A DNA stretch of 64,000 bases from Enoplolaimus lenunculus (GCA_030248215.1 JASANG010002151.1:1-64000), one strand, 5' to 3'; positions 1 through 10,398 are shown, counted from the first letter of the stretch. Translations and numbers: made by a program. The notes: generated from the sequence alone by a model not told the origin.

Positions 1-1150
1 AACGTACCATTGTCAAGGTGTTAACGAATGTTTGCCAAATTTGTGTCCATTTTAGTTTACGTTTCTATTCTAGAAGTACCAGAAACTGTTTAAACGTGGC
101 GCGCAACATTACTTGTAAATCACATATATCGCAAGTGATATGAAATAAAAATTACGAAATTCATGTTAAATCTTAAAAATTTCGATGCATCCGATAATTT
201 TTATTTAAAAATTTAGGAAGCTTGCGGAATATTTTGCACGCCTCAATTGTGTTAGCAGAAAAATAAAAAATGTCGGCGTTGTTTTTTTTGCGTCACACCT
301 TGTGAATTTTACTATTGTCCGTTAATCCTACGCAGCAATGAGAGCTGCTCTTCGCGGACCATGCGCTAACATTCATAGTTGTTTTTAAATTCAATATTCA
401 AATTAAAAACGTCGGGTTTTCAAAATAGTCCTAATTAAATTTTAATTTTTGATGCGTGTTTTTGCGGCATTAAAATTTTGAACACAGCTGCCATTTTTTA
501 CGCAAGAGCTTTGCGTTAATTTGAAGATCATATACAGAATTTACATTCTTTTTGGCCGAAAAATAAAATAAATCTAGGAGTATTCTTGGCGGTGTTTTTG
601 GCAAAACCTAAAGGGTCGCTGCTCAAGAATGACCCCAGGTTATTTATTTTTGCATGCCTGAAGAAACACACCCCTCCGAAAAGGTGCCCCCAGACGAATT
701 TTACAAAAATTTTCATGTTGCCTATTTTTTGTCCAAGCAAGTAAATCTTACCTTTTTTTACAAGCAATTCCTGGTACTCATTTTAATTTCATACAAAACG
801 AAAAAACCAAATAGGTGTTTGGCAAACCTAAAAATAAATTTGAATTTTAACATTCGAACAACGTTTCGCTTCGTATAGGTTATCAAACAAAACGTTCTAA
901 TAAAATCTACGTCTCACGCTCTCTAAAGCTTTTTTATTCATTGCTGTAGTTTCGATACCTACGCAAATTTATAGTGACAAATTACTTAACATTAAAGCTG
1001 TCTTTAGTTCGTGTATAAGCTTACTAGATAAATCATGAAAAAACAGTGTTAATGCTATATAGGGGGTCGTCTGTTGTCGCGAAATATTAGCGGAAGGGGG
1101 AGGGGCAACAGTGCCTTTTAAGGAAAACATCGATTCGCTATAAAGCATTG
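1..1150. other. AT-rich stretch, no feature recognised
   Basis: I see no gene, tandem array or element ends here. The open frames are short and have low-complexity composition. Confidence 0.4.
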
Positions 1151-1151
1151 G

Positions 1152-1496
1152 TTATTGGACCTGTAGTGGGAGTAACATTAATACTTCGCTAGTTGCCCAT
1201 GCTATGTTACCAGTAGGCGTCAACTTTAACAAACGAGCATTTGAAATGCAGCTGTCTTTTATACGGCTGTTGTTGACGTTGCTTTGAATTATAAATTTTC
1301 CTAGTCGTATTTGACGTAGTTTTGAATTGAACGAAAAACTTTCGTGCGAGTTGGTTTTATAGTTGTTGCTCGATAACCAGAAATTGCGATTTGAATTATT
1401 TTCCAAAGCATAGAATTGTTTCAATTTTAGTGTATAATTTTTGCAACCAGCAAAATTGCACAGCGAAGGGTGACACAACGCTGATGCGGATAGCAT
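1152..1496 (-). CDS. Unrecognised 114-codon open frame, possible exon
   Basis: A reverse-strand frame runs from an ATG at 1496 with a short Ser/Cys-rich start (MLSASALCHPSLCNFAGC), then an Asn/Ser-rich body. CAG followed by GTCCAA near 1158 could be a splice donor. Its start lies a few bases outside inverted-repeat element M. No family is recognised; it may be a first coding exon or chance. Confidence 0.22.
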   Translation of the reverse strand: MLSASALCHPSLCNFAGCKNYTLKLKQFYALENNSNRNFWLSSNNYKTNSHESFSFNSKLRQIRLGKFIIQSNVNNSRIKDSCISNARLLKLTPTGNIAWATSEVLMLLPLQVQ

Positions 1497-1498
1497 AC

Positions 1499-2207
1499 AT
1501 ACAAAATAAATTGTCGCGCATTTTCTAGAAATAATATGTCTGAAATTGAAGACAATTATGTCTTGATACAGACTCTAGACATATATGTCTTGAATGCAAG
1601 ACTTTTGTTTCTTAAAAATTTTTCACAAATATTGGTTTTCAATTTTTGACACTTAAATGTCTTATTAAATTTAAGACTTTGTTTTATGAACGATTAAGAA
1701 ACATATTTCTAAAATATAAAAAAAATTGTTCGGAAATATAAGACAAACATGTATGAAATAAAACACAGATATTTGCATGAAAACTGACTGCAAAATTGGA
1801 GGCTAAAGCTCAACTCAATACCCTTATTTTATAACTTAACATACGTTCAAGACTTATAAACATAGTTTGGGGTGAGCAAGAACTCAACCCGAAATATATT
1901 TGAAATTCGATTATTTATATATCCTTTGAAAAATATAAACGTCATAGCAATTTTTTTACATGCATAAAAATCAGGAAATTAATTCTTGAATAAAAGACAA
2001 TTATTTTTTGAAAGAAAGAAATTTGTGTCTTAGAAATTAGCAACAGCAATTCCTCGAATATAAGACATTTTTGTTTTAATCATTTAAGAAACTCATTTTT
2101 AAGCTGTTTAAAGCTGTTAATGTCTGAAATACAAGACATTTAGGATCTTGAAAATTTAAGACAGTATAGGAGTCTTGAAATTTTAAGACAATTTATTTTG
2201 TGTGTAG
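1499..2207. mobile_element. Element M: decayed inverted-repeat element built of TGTCTTG/CAAGACA motifs
   Basis: The ends ACAAAATAAATTGTC (near 1501) and GACAATTTATTTTGT (near 2188) are inverted copies. The interior repeats short palindromic blocks pairing TGTCTTGAA with TTCAAGACA-like sequence many times in both orientations. No coding frame. It looks like a non-autonomous fold-back element; family unknown. Confidence 0.5.
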
Positions 2208-2699
2208 GTTCATTCAAAATAGCAAAGAGCGGATTTAGCCTATTTCTCATACAGTATACCTTGAGTAACAACTATACGTACAAGCCATGTTTGCGTAAAA
2301 AGCCAGTGCATAGTGTAACAAATTAAGCTATAAAAAGTGCCGTTAAGACGTGAGAAATCCCTCAAGCTCGAGTGTCGCTTACACTGCATTTCATAATTGT
2401 AAATCTTGCCGCGACAATGTCGACGGTTTGTTTTGATTAAAATGGCACAAGGGAGGGGGGGGGGTTATATTATTCAATAATATTTAGTCTGGCTAATAGA
2501 TTTTGCAGATTATTGCCATTTCTTCAGTCATCTAACTTTTTTTTGCGAAAACTACTGCTCTGAATACGAGTACTCCCGCATCACCTCAGGCCAGCTTAAA
2601 ATTCGTCTGATTAATTTGTAGTTTAATTAGCTTTTTAGACGCTTTGTTCTCTTATTTGAAAAATTAAGGTTTATTAATTTTTAAGCCCATATAACCAAT

Positions 2700-2830
2700 A
2701 GGGGCATGTCTACAAAGTATAACACTAAACCTAAGCCTTAATCCAACCCAATGCCCAAACATAAGCCTTATCCTATTAAGCCTAAACCTAACTCTAACCT
2801 TCCCAATCTGTAAGTGCCCTAGTCCCAGTG
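2700..2830 (+). repeat. Degenerate CCTAAG-rich segment
   Basis: Loose runs of CCTAAG/CCTAAC variants (AAACCTAAGCC, AAGCCTAAACCTAACTC). Probably the decayed core of a family A/B element; its ends are not recognisable. Confidence 0.4.
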
Positions 2831-3099
2831 TTTCCAAGTGCGCTAACCCTTCATGGGCGAAATTTTTAAAAATAGACTAATTTTACCTTCGGATAATTTT
2901 TGAAATAAACACCCGAGATTCATCGTTGTCGTTAAATTACATTAATATTTTAGTATTAATTAGATTGTTGAATGAGGTTGGCAGGGTTTAGCTGTTATAG
3001 AAGGGAATATAAAGGGGTCCAGGGGGGCCCATACCGCACAGCGGCTTAGAAATGGTTTGTTTTGCTGAAAGTTAGCTAAGACAAAGTTAGACAAATACA

Positions 3100-3160
3100 A
3101 TAAATATAAGTATATATGAGTATATAATATATATATAAATATATATGTATATATATAAGC
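3100..3160. repeat. TA/TATATG microsatellite
   Basis: Imperfect alternating TA and TATG run of about 55 bp. Confidence 0.7.
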
Positions 3161-5100
3161 TGTGCGGCCTTTCTCGAATTAAAATTTGAGAGATGGACAC
3201 AACTATAATCTCAGCGTACTTTTAGACCAGTTTTCTTTCCGTCTCTTGGCATACGAGGTTACAAAATTTTATTTTATCTAGTCTTCCTTTAAAATTAGCT
3301 TGGACCCGAAAAATTATTCAGTTGACTACGGGCCCGATAGATGCAAGAATAAATAGAGCAAAACAAAAGATTCTTGCTATATACTCTGGTAATAAAAATT
3401 TAATAAAATATGTAAATGACAGTGTGATGATAAGTATTTTATATATGAACAGTTTTTCGTATTTTATCATACATTTTCTAATGAAAATATACCATGGTGA
3501 TGTATTGAAATGCTTATTGTGTTTGTTTACCTTATGCGGGATTCACGTTATAACCGGAGCAGGCGGGTCGCGGCTTATCCCATGTTGTGTCGACGTCTAC
3601 GTTAAAATTCGTGCTCTCATATCGGGTCAACAGACAAAACTCGAATGTCATATCACATTAGCATAGAAACCACTGCTTTCAAATGTTCAATGTGTACAAG
3701 AATCGGTATGCCACGTGATACTGTGGGACATTAATCCGAATATCATATGATATTCCAAAATCACGATGAATATAAGTCGGACGGTAGCGGCACAGATATG
3801 CTTTAAACCGAATGCACGCCTGCAAACTCGTTTCCGACACAAAATCGCTTAGAACCGCAGCTTCATAATTCATAAATGTAAATTTCACATCCTAGTATAT
3901 GATATTTAACAGGACAATTGGGGTATGTTACCTCAAGCATGCAGATATTTGAAAATATGTCATATGATATTCGCTGGCATTATATCGAGTATCATATGAT
4001 ATTGAAAACAAATCGTGACCTACACTTGATGATAGCAGACAAACAGGACTTTTTGAATATGATATGGGATATATGCAGACAAAATGTTACCCAGTAGTCT
4101 AGTAGGGACAAAACATTCCGAAGCTGCGCAGGATATAACGTGAACACCCGCATTAATTTTACCTGAAGGTCTGTCTCGCAGCGCAACAGGATTAGGGGAA
4201 ACACATTACATTCAGTTACCATTGTCTTTATCAAAATATAACTTGTTGTCCTGTTGCATATCTGCTATATCTTGTAATACCAGGGGCGGATCAAGGATTT
4301 TCTGGTAGGGATTCCCCAGGTTGGATTTGTTTCTGTATGTCAGTGCTGCCTCTCGGGTATTTGACACCACCCCTCTGACCGACCAGCGAGATGGGTCCCC
4401 GTTGTACCATATTTTGTGACCTTTACGAAAAAAATGAAAAAAAACTTTAAAATTGTTGCTTCGGCACCTGGTCCCGAACAGTTAGCGAAAGTTTTAGGCT
4501 TATGGTTAAGCTTGGACTCAATTAGCGGTAAATTCTTTTGAAGTTATGCGTAGCGAGGATAGTTCGCGAGCTAAAGCGAGCAAGAACCCAGGCGCATTCT
4601 AAAGCAAAGTTTGCGTTTGGATCAAACGGAGTTTTCAAAAGGGTCGTGCACATTACGCAAAAATTTTAGGTAATCCAAGGTCAAAAATAGTGGAAACCCT
4701 AATGACAATCTCGAGCGAAAATTCGTCAGACGCGATTTTTGAACTCAGTTGCGCAAAAAATTTTAATTTCGTTGAGGTCGGAGGTCTGGTGAGGGATCTA
4801 TTCCGGGATCCCTGTAAGATGCCAATAAGTTTCGGTATCTGGGACACTGAAGCCAAAAATGCTTGCGAACACTCAAGACGGAAAAGCTTCAGTGTTTATG
4901 ACACTACCCCCTCAAAAGTTACCTGGTGTAGGCATGATATTGTGGAAGTTGCATTATGCTCCAAAAATTTTGGCAGTAATATTTTCCAAATTATTTAAAT
5001 TATTATGTTGTGCTGTGACCCTATTTTACTAAAATTTAATTATACGAAAGCATGCACATATATAAATCAGTTTATATATTATATATACATATATATTATA
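3161..5100. other. Intergenic stretch with CATATGATATT motifs and one hAT-like end
   Basis: The palindromic motif ATCATATGATATT recurs near 3744, 3960 and 3992, in a region of short open frames that I cannot support as genes. CAGGGGCGGATCAAGG near 4283 matches the terminal motif typical of hAT elements, but I see no partner end, so it may be a solo fragment. Confidence 0.3.
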
Positions 5101-5107
5101 GTAAACG

Positions 5108-5755
5108 TCCCTTTTATACGGTCCTGGGGTCTCTTCCGTTATCCCCTCAGCCCGCGTTTGCCCAAAAATAGTTGGATTTTAAACATTTTTGCATATTTGA
5201 GCTTCTCATGACCTCCGTTGATTATTCCATGCCCAAATTTTGAGAACTTACATTTTTTAATCCCAAGGTCTGCCATTGGAACACATTTTTGTAGAAAAGT
5301 TAGACAAGTTATATACCGTTCAACGCAGCATGTCGAGCTGAGTGCAGTGATGCTAAAATTTCTGCCATTAGGCGTCCGGCTAACGAGTTAACGTCAAATA
5401 ACTGATTTGGCGTGCTGGCAATGATCTGAGTCGGCGCCAAACCATTTACTTGACCATAACTCGTTAGCCCGTCGCCTAATTGCAAAAATCTTAACACCAC
5501 TGCACTCAGGTCAGCAAGCTGCGTCGAACAGTACATGATTCGCCTAACTTTTCGACAATTTTTTCAGTTCCAGTGTGTCCTTGGGACCTTAAAAAATCGA
5601 ATTTTTCAAAAATTCAAATTTGGGCGTGGAATGATCAGGCGAGGTCATGATAAGGCTCAAATATGCGAAATGTTTTAAAATCCAAAAAAAATTTTGGGAA
5701 AACGCGATCTGGGGGGGTCATGGAAAACACCCCACTACTATACGACATTATGTGT
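5108..5755. mobile_element. Element J1: long inverted-repeat (fold-back) element
   Basis: The left arm (5135-5290) and right arm (5560-5740) are reverse complements over more than 100 bp, including GCGTTTGCCC / GGGAAAACGC and ATATTTGAGC / GCTCAAATAT. The 270-bp centre contains a smaller inverted pair (CTAACGAGTTAA / AACTCGTTAG) and a 75-codon reverse frame, probably fortuitous. Related sequence lies at 55975-56160 and 62570-62985. Confidence 0.6.
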
Positions 5756-6017
5756 TCAATTTGGACCGAATTCAAAACAGTTTTGATTGTTTAAATTTTA
5801 TAAATTGTTTTATGTTCGATTTCACGCCTGTATATCTTTCTCTCTCGGACGTTTCGGTTTGGCTTTATAGCAAATTTAAATTGCATTCAATTAATCAAAA
5901 CCGATACCGGCACCATTCTTTAATATGCTGGTTGCTTGATTTACTGCGGAAAAATTTAAAAATCATACTTTAGAAAAAGTTTCAATTTCTATTATATGCA
6001 TGTAAACAATTCGTAAC

Positions 6018-6470
6018 TGGACCCACCGTTTAGGATGAATGTCATTTTTTTCACTGGACTGCAGCAGCGGATCCAAAAAATTTGTGACTCTAGCAAATGT
6101 TATGAAACGTAAAATTTGTAAGGTAGAGACCTTATCATTTTATAATCAAAAAGTTTTTCTGGGGCAAAAAATTGTAAGGTAGAGGGACGTTACCATTATA
6201 ACGCAAAAAAAATTCTGTGGAAAAAATTGTAAAAAATTGTTAGGCAGGAGGGACCATACCTTTATAACGCAAAAAAAATTTGATTGGGGGGCGTACGCCC
6301 CCACTCTGCCCTTCTCTGGATCCGCTAGTGCTGGACTGCAGCAGATATTGCTTAGTTTTTAGACTAATTTTTTGCGTAAGCCTAAACGCTAGCTTTATAC
6401 TTTGGCTTAGGTTTATAGGCTTATTGTTAAGCAGCGACTTTAGGCTTAGGCTAGTGTTAAGTTTACAATG
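6018..6470 (-). mobile_element. Family A copy A26, interrupted by element P
   Basis: Decayed family A sequence lies on both sides of element P: a degraded end at 6018-6064, then TTTTAGACTAATTTTTTGCG and TTAGGCT-rich sequence at 6345-6470. P sits in the A segment that reads GGGACTGCA in other copies. The outer right end is not clear. Confidence 0.5.
6065..6333. mobile_element. Element P: hAT-type non-autonomous element with 8-bp target duplication
   Basis: The ends read CAGCGGATCCA and TGGATCCGCTAGTGCTG; after reverse complement the right end is the left end plus a 6-bp insertion. GACTGCAG flanks both sides (6057-6064 and 6334-6341), a perfect 8-bp duplication as made by hAT transposases. The interior holds about three imperfect copies of a 55-70 bp unit (TTGTAAGGTAGAG...). 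No coding frame. Confidence 0.75.
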
Positions 6471-6656
6471 GCTCTTGATGATATTAAAAGAACGGTTGCT
6501 ACGTATGTCCGAGAATTAACTTGGAATTGCGGCAAAATTTTCAACCAGTACAGATACTACGTCATCTCAACGTTTCTTTTTCGCAGCGAACACAAGTGTA
6601 TTGCAGAAGATGCATTAAAGCAAGTGTGGTCTTGAATGGACAGTGGTCTTGAATGG

Positions 6657-6658
<2 letters not shown>

Positions 6659-6728
<70 letters not shown>
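6659..6728. repeat. (TA)n microsatellite
   Basis: About 35 uninterrupted TA units. Confidence 0.95.
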
Positions 6729-6731
<3 letters not shown>

Positions 6732-7159
6732 CTCATTTTTCACAATGAAATATAGGCAAGAAACGGCCGAATGCTGAAACTTAATTTTAAAAATTGACAT
6801 TTTTCAACTCGTGGTTGCTTTACGCCCAATAGCAGCAGCGTTTTAATTAATTTTTAAGACAAATTGTTTTAATATATTGAAACATATTTTATATATATTG
6901 TCAATTGTTCTGTATTGTTTATTGTGGTTCATACAGATAAATAATGGCTAATGCTATCTGTTGTGGTATTTTTCGGCTGAACAGAAACCGAAAAACTGTA
7001 TATAATTACGGTTTAATTGAACGTGATATTTGGTACCGGTAATTAATTTAAAAGTGCTGTATTAAGCATGTTTGTTTAGTCATAAGGGTATAAGCCAATA
7101 TATGTATCCAATAGAAACTTGAATCTGCATTTGAATAAGACCCCTGAAATGGGTGTTTT
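6729..7159. other. AT-rich stretch, nothing recognised
   Basis: No gene or element ends seen between the TA run and element B1. Confidence 0.35.
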
Positions 7160-7344
7160 GGCCCATGTTACTTTTAGGGACATCCAGGTTTCGGGTGGGT
7201 CTATAAAAGAGTAGGTTTTGATTCTAGATTACATTTTTTGCTTAAGCTTAGGCGTAGGAACACATTTTTGCAACGCTTAGGTCTTAGGCTTAGGCTTAGG
7301 AATACGCTTAATCTACTGTTACGCCTCTAAAAGTAACATTGGCC
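7160..7344 (-). mobile_element. Family B copy B1 (hAT-like, TTAGGC core)
   Basis: Ends GGCCCATGTTACTTTTAGGG and its inverted counterpart ending AGTAACATTGGCC. GGTGTTTT directly repeats on both sides (7152-7159, 7345-7352), a perfect 8-bp target duplication. The core is TTAGGC/TTAGGA repeats. Family B differs from A mainly in the outer 25 bp and in having GGACGCC-type rather than GTTCCGCC-type subterminal sequence. Confidence 0.85.
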
Positions 7345-7953
7345 GGTGTTTTTTTATGTTTTTCGAAGTTGAAATTCTATCAACGTCCATTTGAAATCTA
7401 ACGTCCGCGAATAAGGTTTACTACGGTTCCCAGCGATAGGTTTGGACGCCAACCGCAGGAGCAGCGAAAGAAATTCCTACCTCTTGAAAGGTGCTATGAC
7501 TGCTCGAGAATACCGTCTGGAAAATTAGCAATTTTAATCTAGCCCCACGTTAAAGTATAGAGGCCTGACAACTTAGAGACAGGACGACTGGGAAACTGTG
7601 ACACAGAGAAAGTTCGGCTCAGGATTAGGATTACGTTTATGCTTGGACTAGCAATACAGTTTCACGAATGTGTAACTCTTATATGTGCTGGACTGCTGGT
7701 ATATTAAATTTTAACAGGATTGCTCTTTAGCAAGTATAGTTTAACTGACCACAGAACTTGAGAAAGTTAGAATATGCTATGCAACGTACTTTCTTTATGC
7801 ATAAAGTCCAATTCCAAACTTTCGTTTTCTATAGTTAGCAGACACTCAGACTTTGTTACTTTTGCACTGGAACGCTGCCCAAAATACGTATGTGGGATGT
7901 TCAAACTTTAATAATACACATTTAGGTTTAGACCTCAAGTTTAGTTTGCGATT
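7345..7953. other. No feature recognised
   Basis: No convincing frame; a few TTAGG-like words near 7618-7640 only. Confidence 0.3.
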
Positions 7954-7954
7954 A

Positions 7955-8173
7955 CACTGCAAAAAAATGATGAGCAAATTGACTCTCTCCGAAATAGGCT
8001 CTACGGGACTACACAAACGGAGTCAAATTCGACTCCGCCAGAGTCAAATTCGACTCACGGAGCGACTCAGTTAGTAGAATTTGACTCTGGCGGAGTCGTA
8101 TTTGACTCAGTTTGTGTAGTCCTGAAAAGCCTATTCCGGAAAGAGTCGATTTCACTCACCATTTTTTGCAGTG
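7955..8173. mobile_element. Family D copy D1 (fold-back MITE, CACTG ends, TA target)
   Basis: Starts CACTGCAAAAAAATGATGAG and ends with the inverted equivalent CCATTTTTTGCAGTG. TA lies immediately outside both ends. Nearly the whole element is self-complementary, with GAGTC/GACTC repeated about every 15 bases, and could fold into one long hairpin. Confidence 0.8.
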
Positions 8174-8247
8174 TAGTATTCAGGTCCGTATAATTAACAT
8201 GTATTTATAATTTTAAATTTAAGATATTTAAAAATATTCAAAATTTA

Positions 8248-8407
8248 ATGATTATGTTCAACTTAATATCGAGTAATAATTTTAAAAATCAACTTACCAT
8301 TGCTAATCAGTTCAGCAACAAAGCCAGTACCACAATCAGTTACACCACGTTTTGTAGAACGGCTTTCATTCTAACGCTAGCAATTTTTCTATGTTTACCG
8401 TCTGGCG
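8248..8407 (+). CDS. Exon 1 of CPG4-like gene: signal peptide
   Basis: ATG at 8248; hydrophobic stretch TAFILTLAIFLCLPSG; donor GTAAGT at 8408; leaves phase 1. No later in-frame ATG would give a shorter N-terminus. Confidence 0.55.
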
Positions 8408-9774
8408 GTAAGTTTAAGGGTTTCGTAGTGAAATTTAATTACGACTACCGAAGCCATAAGTAAGGCAGTGGCTAACGTATTCGAGGCTCCTCGATGGGTA
8501 AATGGCCTTCCTGCAAGGGGCCCTTGTAAAGATCAGGGGCGGAACGTTTTTCTGTGGAATAGAGTAGAGTAAGCGTAAGCTTTAGACTAGTTTTTTTGCT
8601 TGGCTTAGGCTTAGGCATAGGCTTAGGAATATGCTCATTCTTACGCTTAAGCTTAGGCTTAGGCTTAGGAATATGCTCATTCTTACGCTTAGGCTTAGGC
8701 TTAGGCTTAGGAATATGCTCATTCTTACGCTTAGGCTTAGGCTTAGAAATATGCTCATTCTTACGCTTAGGCTTAGGCTTAGGAATATGCTCATTCTTAC
8801 GCTTAGGCTTAGGCTTAGAAATATGCTCATTCTTACGCTTAGGCTTAGGCTTAGAAATATGCTCATTCTTACGCTTAGGCTTAGGCTTAGGAATATGCTC
8901 ATTCTTACGCTTAGGCTTAGGTTTAGGAATATGCTCATTCTTACGCTTAGGCTTAGGCTTAGGAATATGCTCATTCTTACGCTTAGCCTTAGGCTTAGGC
9001 TTAGGCGTAGGCTTAGGAATATGCTTATAATACTGTTCCGCCCCTGTTACATTCGCCCTGCAAGCTATGCATTTGAGTGTAAGAGTCAGAGTGCATTGAA
9101 GTTGTCGGTAATTTAACCAATTACTGTGAATTAAGCCTGATTTCACTCTCAGTTTTAGGCATATATATTAGTCAACGAGAGATTATTACACTATAATTTG
9201 CAGTGAATTGATTTTAATTCAGAATGAGTTGAAACACTGAGTCTGAATCAGGTCTTTCAGAACTCAGAACTCGGAATTGATTGAACTCCATTCTGAGTCA
9301 ATAAACCAACCCACAAGGATTTAAATCTAGTCAGAGTAAAAGTTAACATATGATACTGCTATCAACTTAGAAATAGGCATAGAAATAACTAATTCTCTTT
9401 CGAAGTTGATTAAAATCAACTCGCTAGAATTTAGAGTGTAATCTGACTGGGTTTTGATCTCAGTTGGTTGCTGGCTGGAGGCACGGGCTTGGTATCGGCG
9501 TTGGCTTTGCCAAAATCTCGGTATAGTTCCCCTGTTTGAACTAGTCTCATTAATTTTTTTAGGCACAAGTGCAGAAACTTGTATCAAACGGTGCGTTGGA
9601 ACATTTCTAACTGCAGTTCGATCAGGCGACTTGCGTGAGTTGTGTGTTGCGTACTTTGACTACGAGCCATGTCTACGTGGTTGTCCCGGTGGAGTTGCTA
9701 TGTGGCGCAACGCAGTACGACGCTATTATCGCAACTTTAAAGTATTGCAACGGGATTGCGCTCAATATGCTTGA
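8248..9774 (+). CDS. Small secreted Cys-rich protein, CPG4-like (two exons)
   Basis: Exons 8248-8407 and 9563-9774 join in phase (GG + GC gives Gly), giving about 123 residues. Exon 1 starts with ATG and ends in a hydrophobic signal segment (FILTLAIFLCLPSG) before a GTAAGT donor. Exon 2 begins after TTTTTTTAG and encodes a Cys-rich domain with the spacing CxxxC, C, C, C, C: TCIKRC, ELCVAY, PCLRGC, RDCAQYA, then TGA at 9772. An AATAAA follows. The Cys pattern resembles the nematode chondroitin proteoglycan 4 domain; I infer an extracellular matrix or eggshell-type role with low certainty. The signal segment lies unusually far (about 36 residues) from the ATG. The single intron holds A1 and C1. 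Confidence 0.6.
8518..9058 (-). mobile_element. Family A copy A1 with expanded telomere-type tandem array
   Basis: Family A ends (GGCCC...TTGTAAAGATCAGGGGC at the left; ACTGTTCCGCCCCTG then TTACATTCGCC at the right) enclose the longest core in the window. The usual family length is about 200 bp; this copy is about 540 bp because a 36-bp unit is tandemly repeated. It lies in the intron of the CPG4-like gene. Confidence 0.85.
8628..9026 (-). repeat. Minisatellite of about ten 36-bp units with TTAGGC core
   Basis: Each unit is ATGCTCATTCTTACG followed by two to four TTAGGC-type hexamers. Units are 36 bp, occasionally 42, with G/A variation at the last hexamer (TTAGGAAT or TTAGAAAT). All three forward frames and the reverse frames stay open because the repeat length is a multiple of three; these are not genes. 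Confidence 0.9.
9188..9440. mobile_element. Family C copy C1 (CACTG ends, TA target)
   Basis: Degenerate ends CACTATAATTTGCAGTG and CTAGAATTTAGAGTG flanked by TA. Internal palindromic words of the ACTCAGAATGAGT type. In the intron of the CPG4-like gene, ending 120 bp before its second exon. Confidence 0.65.
9563..9774 (+). CDS. Exon 2 of CPG4-like gene: Cys-rich domain and stop
   Basis: Acceptor TTTTTTTAG at 9554-9562, incoming phase 1. Codes ETCIKRCVGTF ... RELCVAYFDYEPCLRGCPGG ... LQRDCAQYA then TGA. Six Cys within 70 residues; base composition is visibly more GC-rich than the flanks. Confidence 0.65.
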
Positions 9775-9808
9775 ACTCGTTCGGCTACAACTGATCTAAA
9801 AAAGTTGC

Positions 9809-9814
9809 AATAAA
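9809..9814 (+). promoter_or_regulatory. Candidate polyadenylation signal AATAAA
   Basis: Lies 35 bases after the stop of the CPG4-like gene and directly before element C2. Confidence 0.5.
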
Positions 9815-9820
9815 AACATT

Positions 9821-10078
9821 CACTGTAAATTGCAATGAGTTGATTAATCAATTCAGCTAGCGAGTTGGTTATTTTTCTGAATCAATATCAGTAAATATGA
9901 ACTCATTCTGAGTTGTGTTGATTTTCACTCTGAGTTGAGTTGGCTCTGAGTGAGTTGGTTAATTAACTCAGATTGAATTGAATCAACTCAAAATTCAGAG
10001 TTCTGATAGTCGTAACTCAGACTACTATAGTGATTCAACTCATTCTGAGTTAAAATCAACACACTGAAATTTACAGCG
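9821..10078. mobile_element. Family C copy C2
   Basis: Begins CACTGTAAATTGCAATGAGT and ends TGAAATTTACAGCG. Typical 250-bp family length with repeated GAGTTGA / TCAACTC words. It starts 6 bp beyond the AATAAA of the CPG4-like gene. Confidence 0.8.
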
Positions 10079-10178
10079 ATTGTTATAATTTAAGACGGGG
10101 GCATATTCAGAGTAACCTGTGCCCCCGAAAAAATTTTCACTTCGTAAGCGCATTTCTTCAGTGGGCTACTGGATTTTA

Positions 10179-10398
10179 CACTGTAAATTCCAATAAGTTT
10201 AATTAATCAACTCAGACGGAAACTTAGTTATTTTTAGTTAATAACAGTAAACGCCAACTCACTCTAAGTTGAGTAGATTCTCACTGTGAGTTGAGTTGAC
10301 TCCGAGGGAGACGATTGATTAAGTCGGAATGAGTTGAATCGACTCAGAATTTCGAGTTCTGCTAGTCCTTGCTCAGACTGAGTAATTTTTAACTTTTT
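10179..10398. mobile_element. Family C copy C3, right end missing
   Basis: Left end CACTGTAAATTCCAATAAGT and interior to GACTGAGTAA; the normal right end is absent and unrelated AT-rich sequence follows. Confidence 0.65.

Noticed and set aside
3322-3666. 114-codon forward frame
   Set aside because: Composition changes along it, no splice or family support, and it overlaps a repeat-rich area.
5309-5536. 75-codon reverse open frame
   Set aside because: It lies in the centre of fold-back J1, contains an inverted pair, and has no splice sites or family match.
6615-6800. YIYIYI-rich open frame
   Set aside because: It is the translation of the (TA)n microsatellite.
8628-9026. Regular repeats resembling a CRISPR array
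   Set aside because: The spacers are not unique; the whole unit repeats, is made of TTAGGC hexamers, and the context is eukaryotic.
8582-9146. Long open frames coding KPKPKRKNEHIP or LRLRNMLILT repeats
   Set aside because: They exist only because the 36-bp transposon minisatellite is a multiple of three and lacks stops; three or more frames are open at once and the array lies inside element A1.
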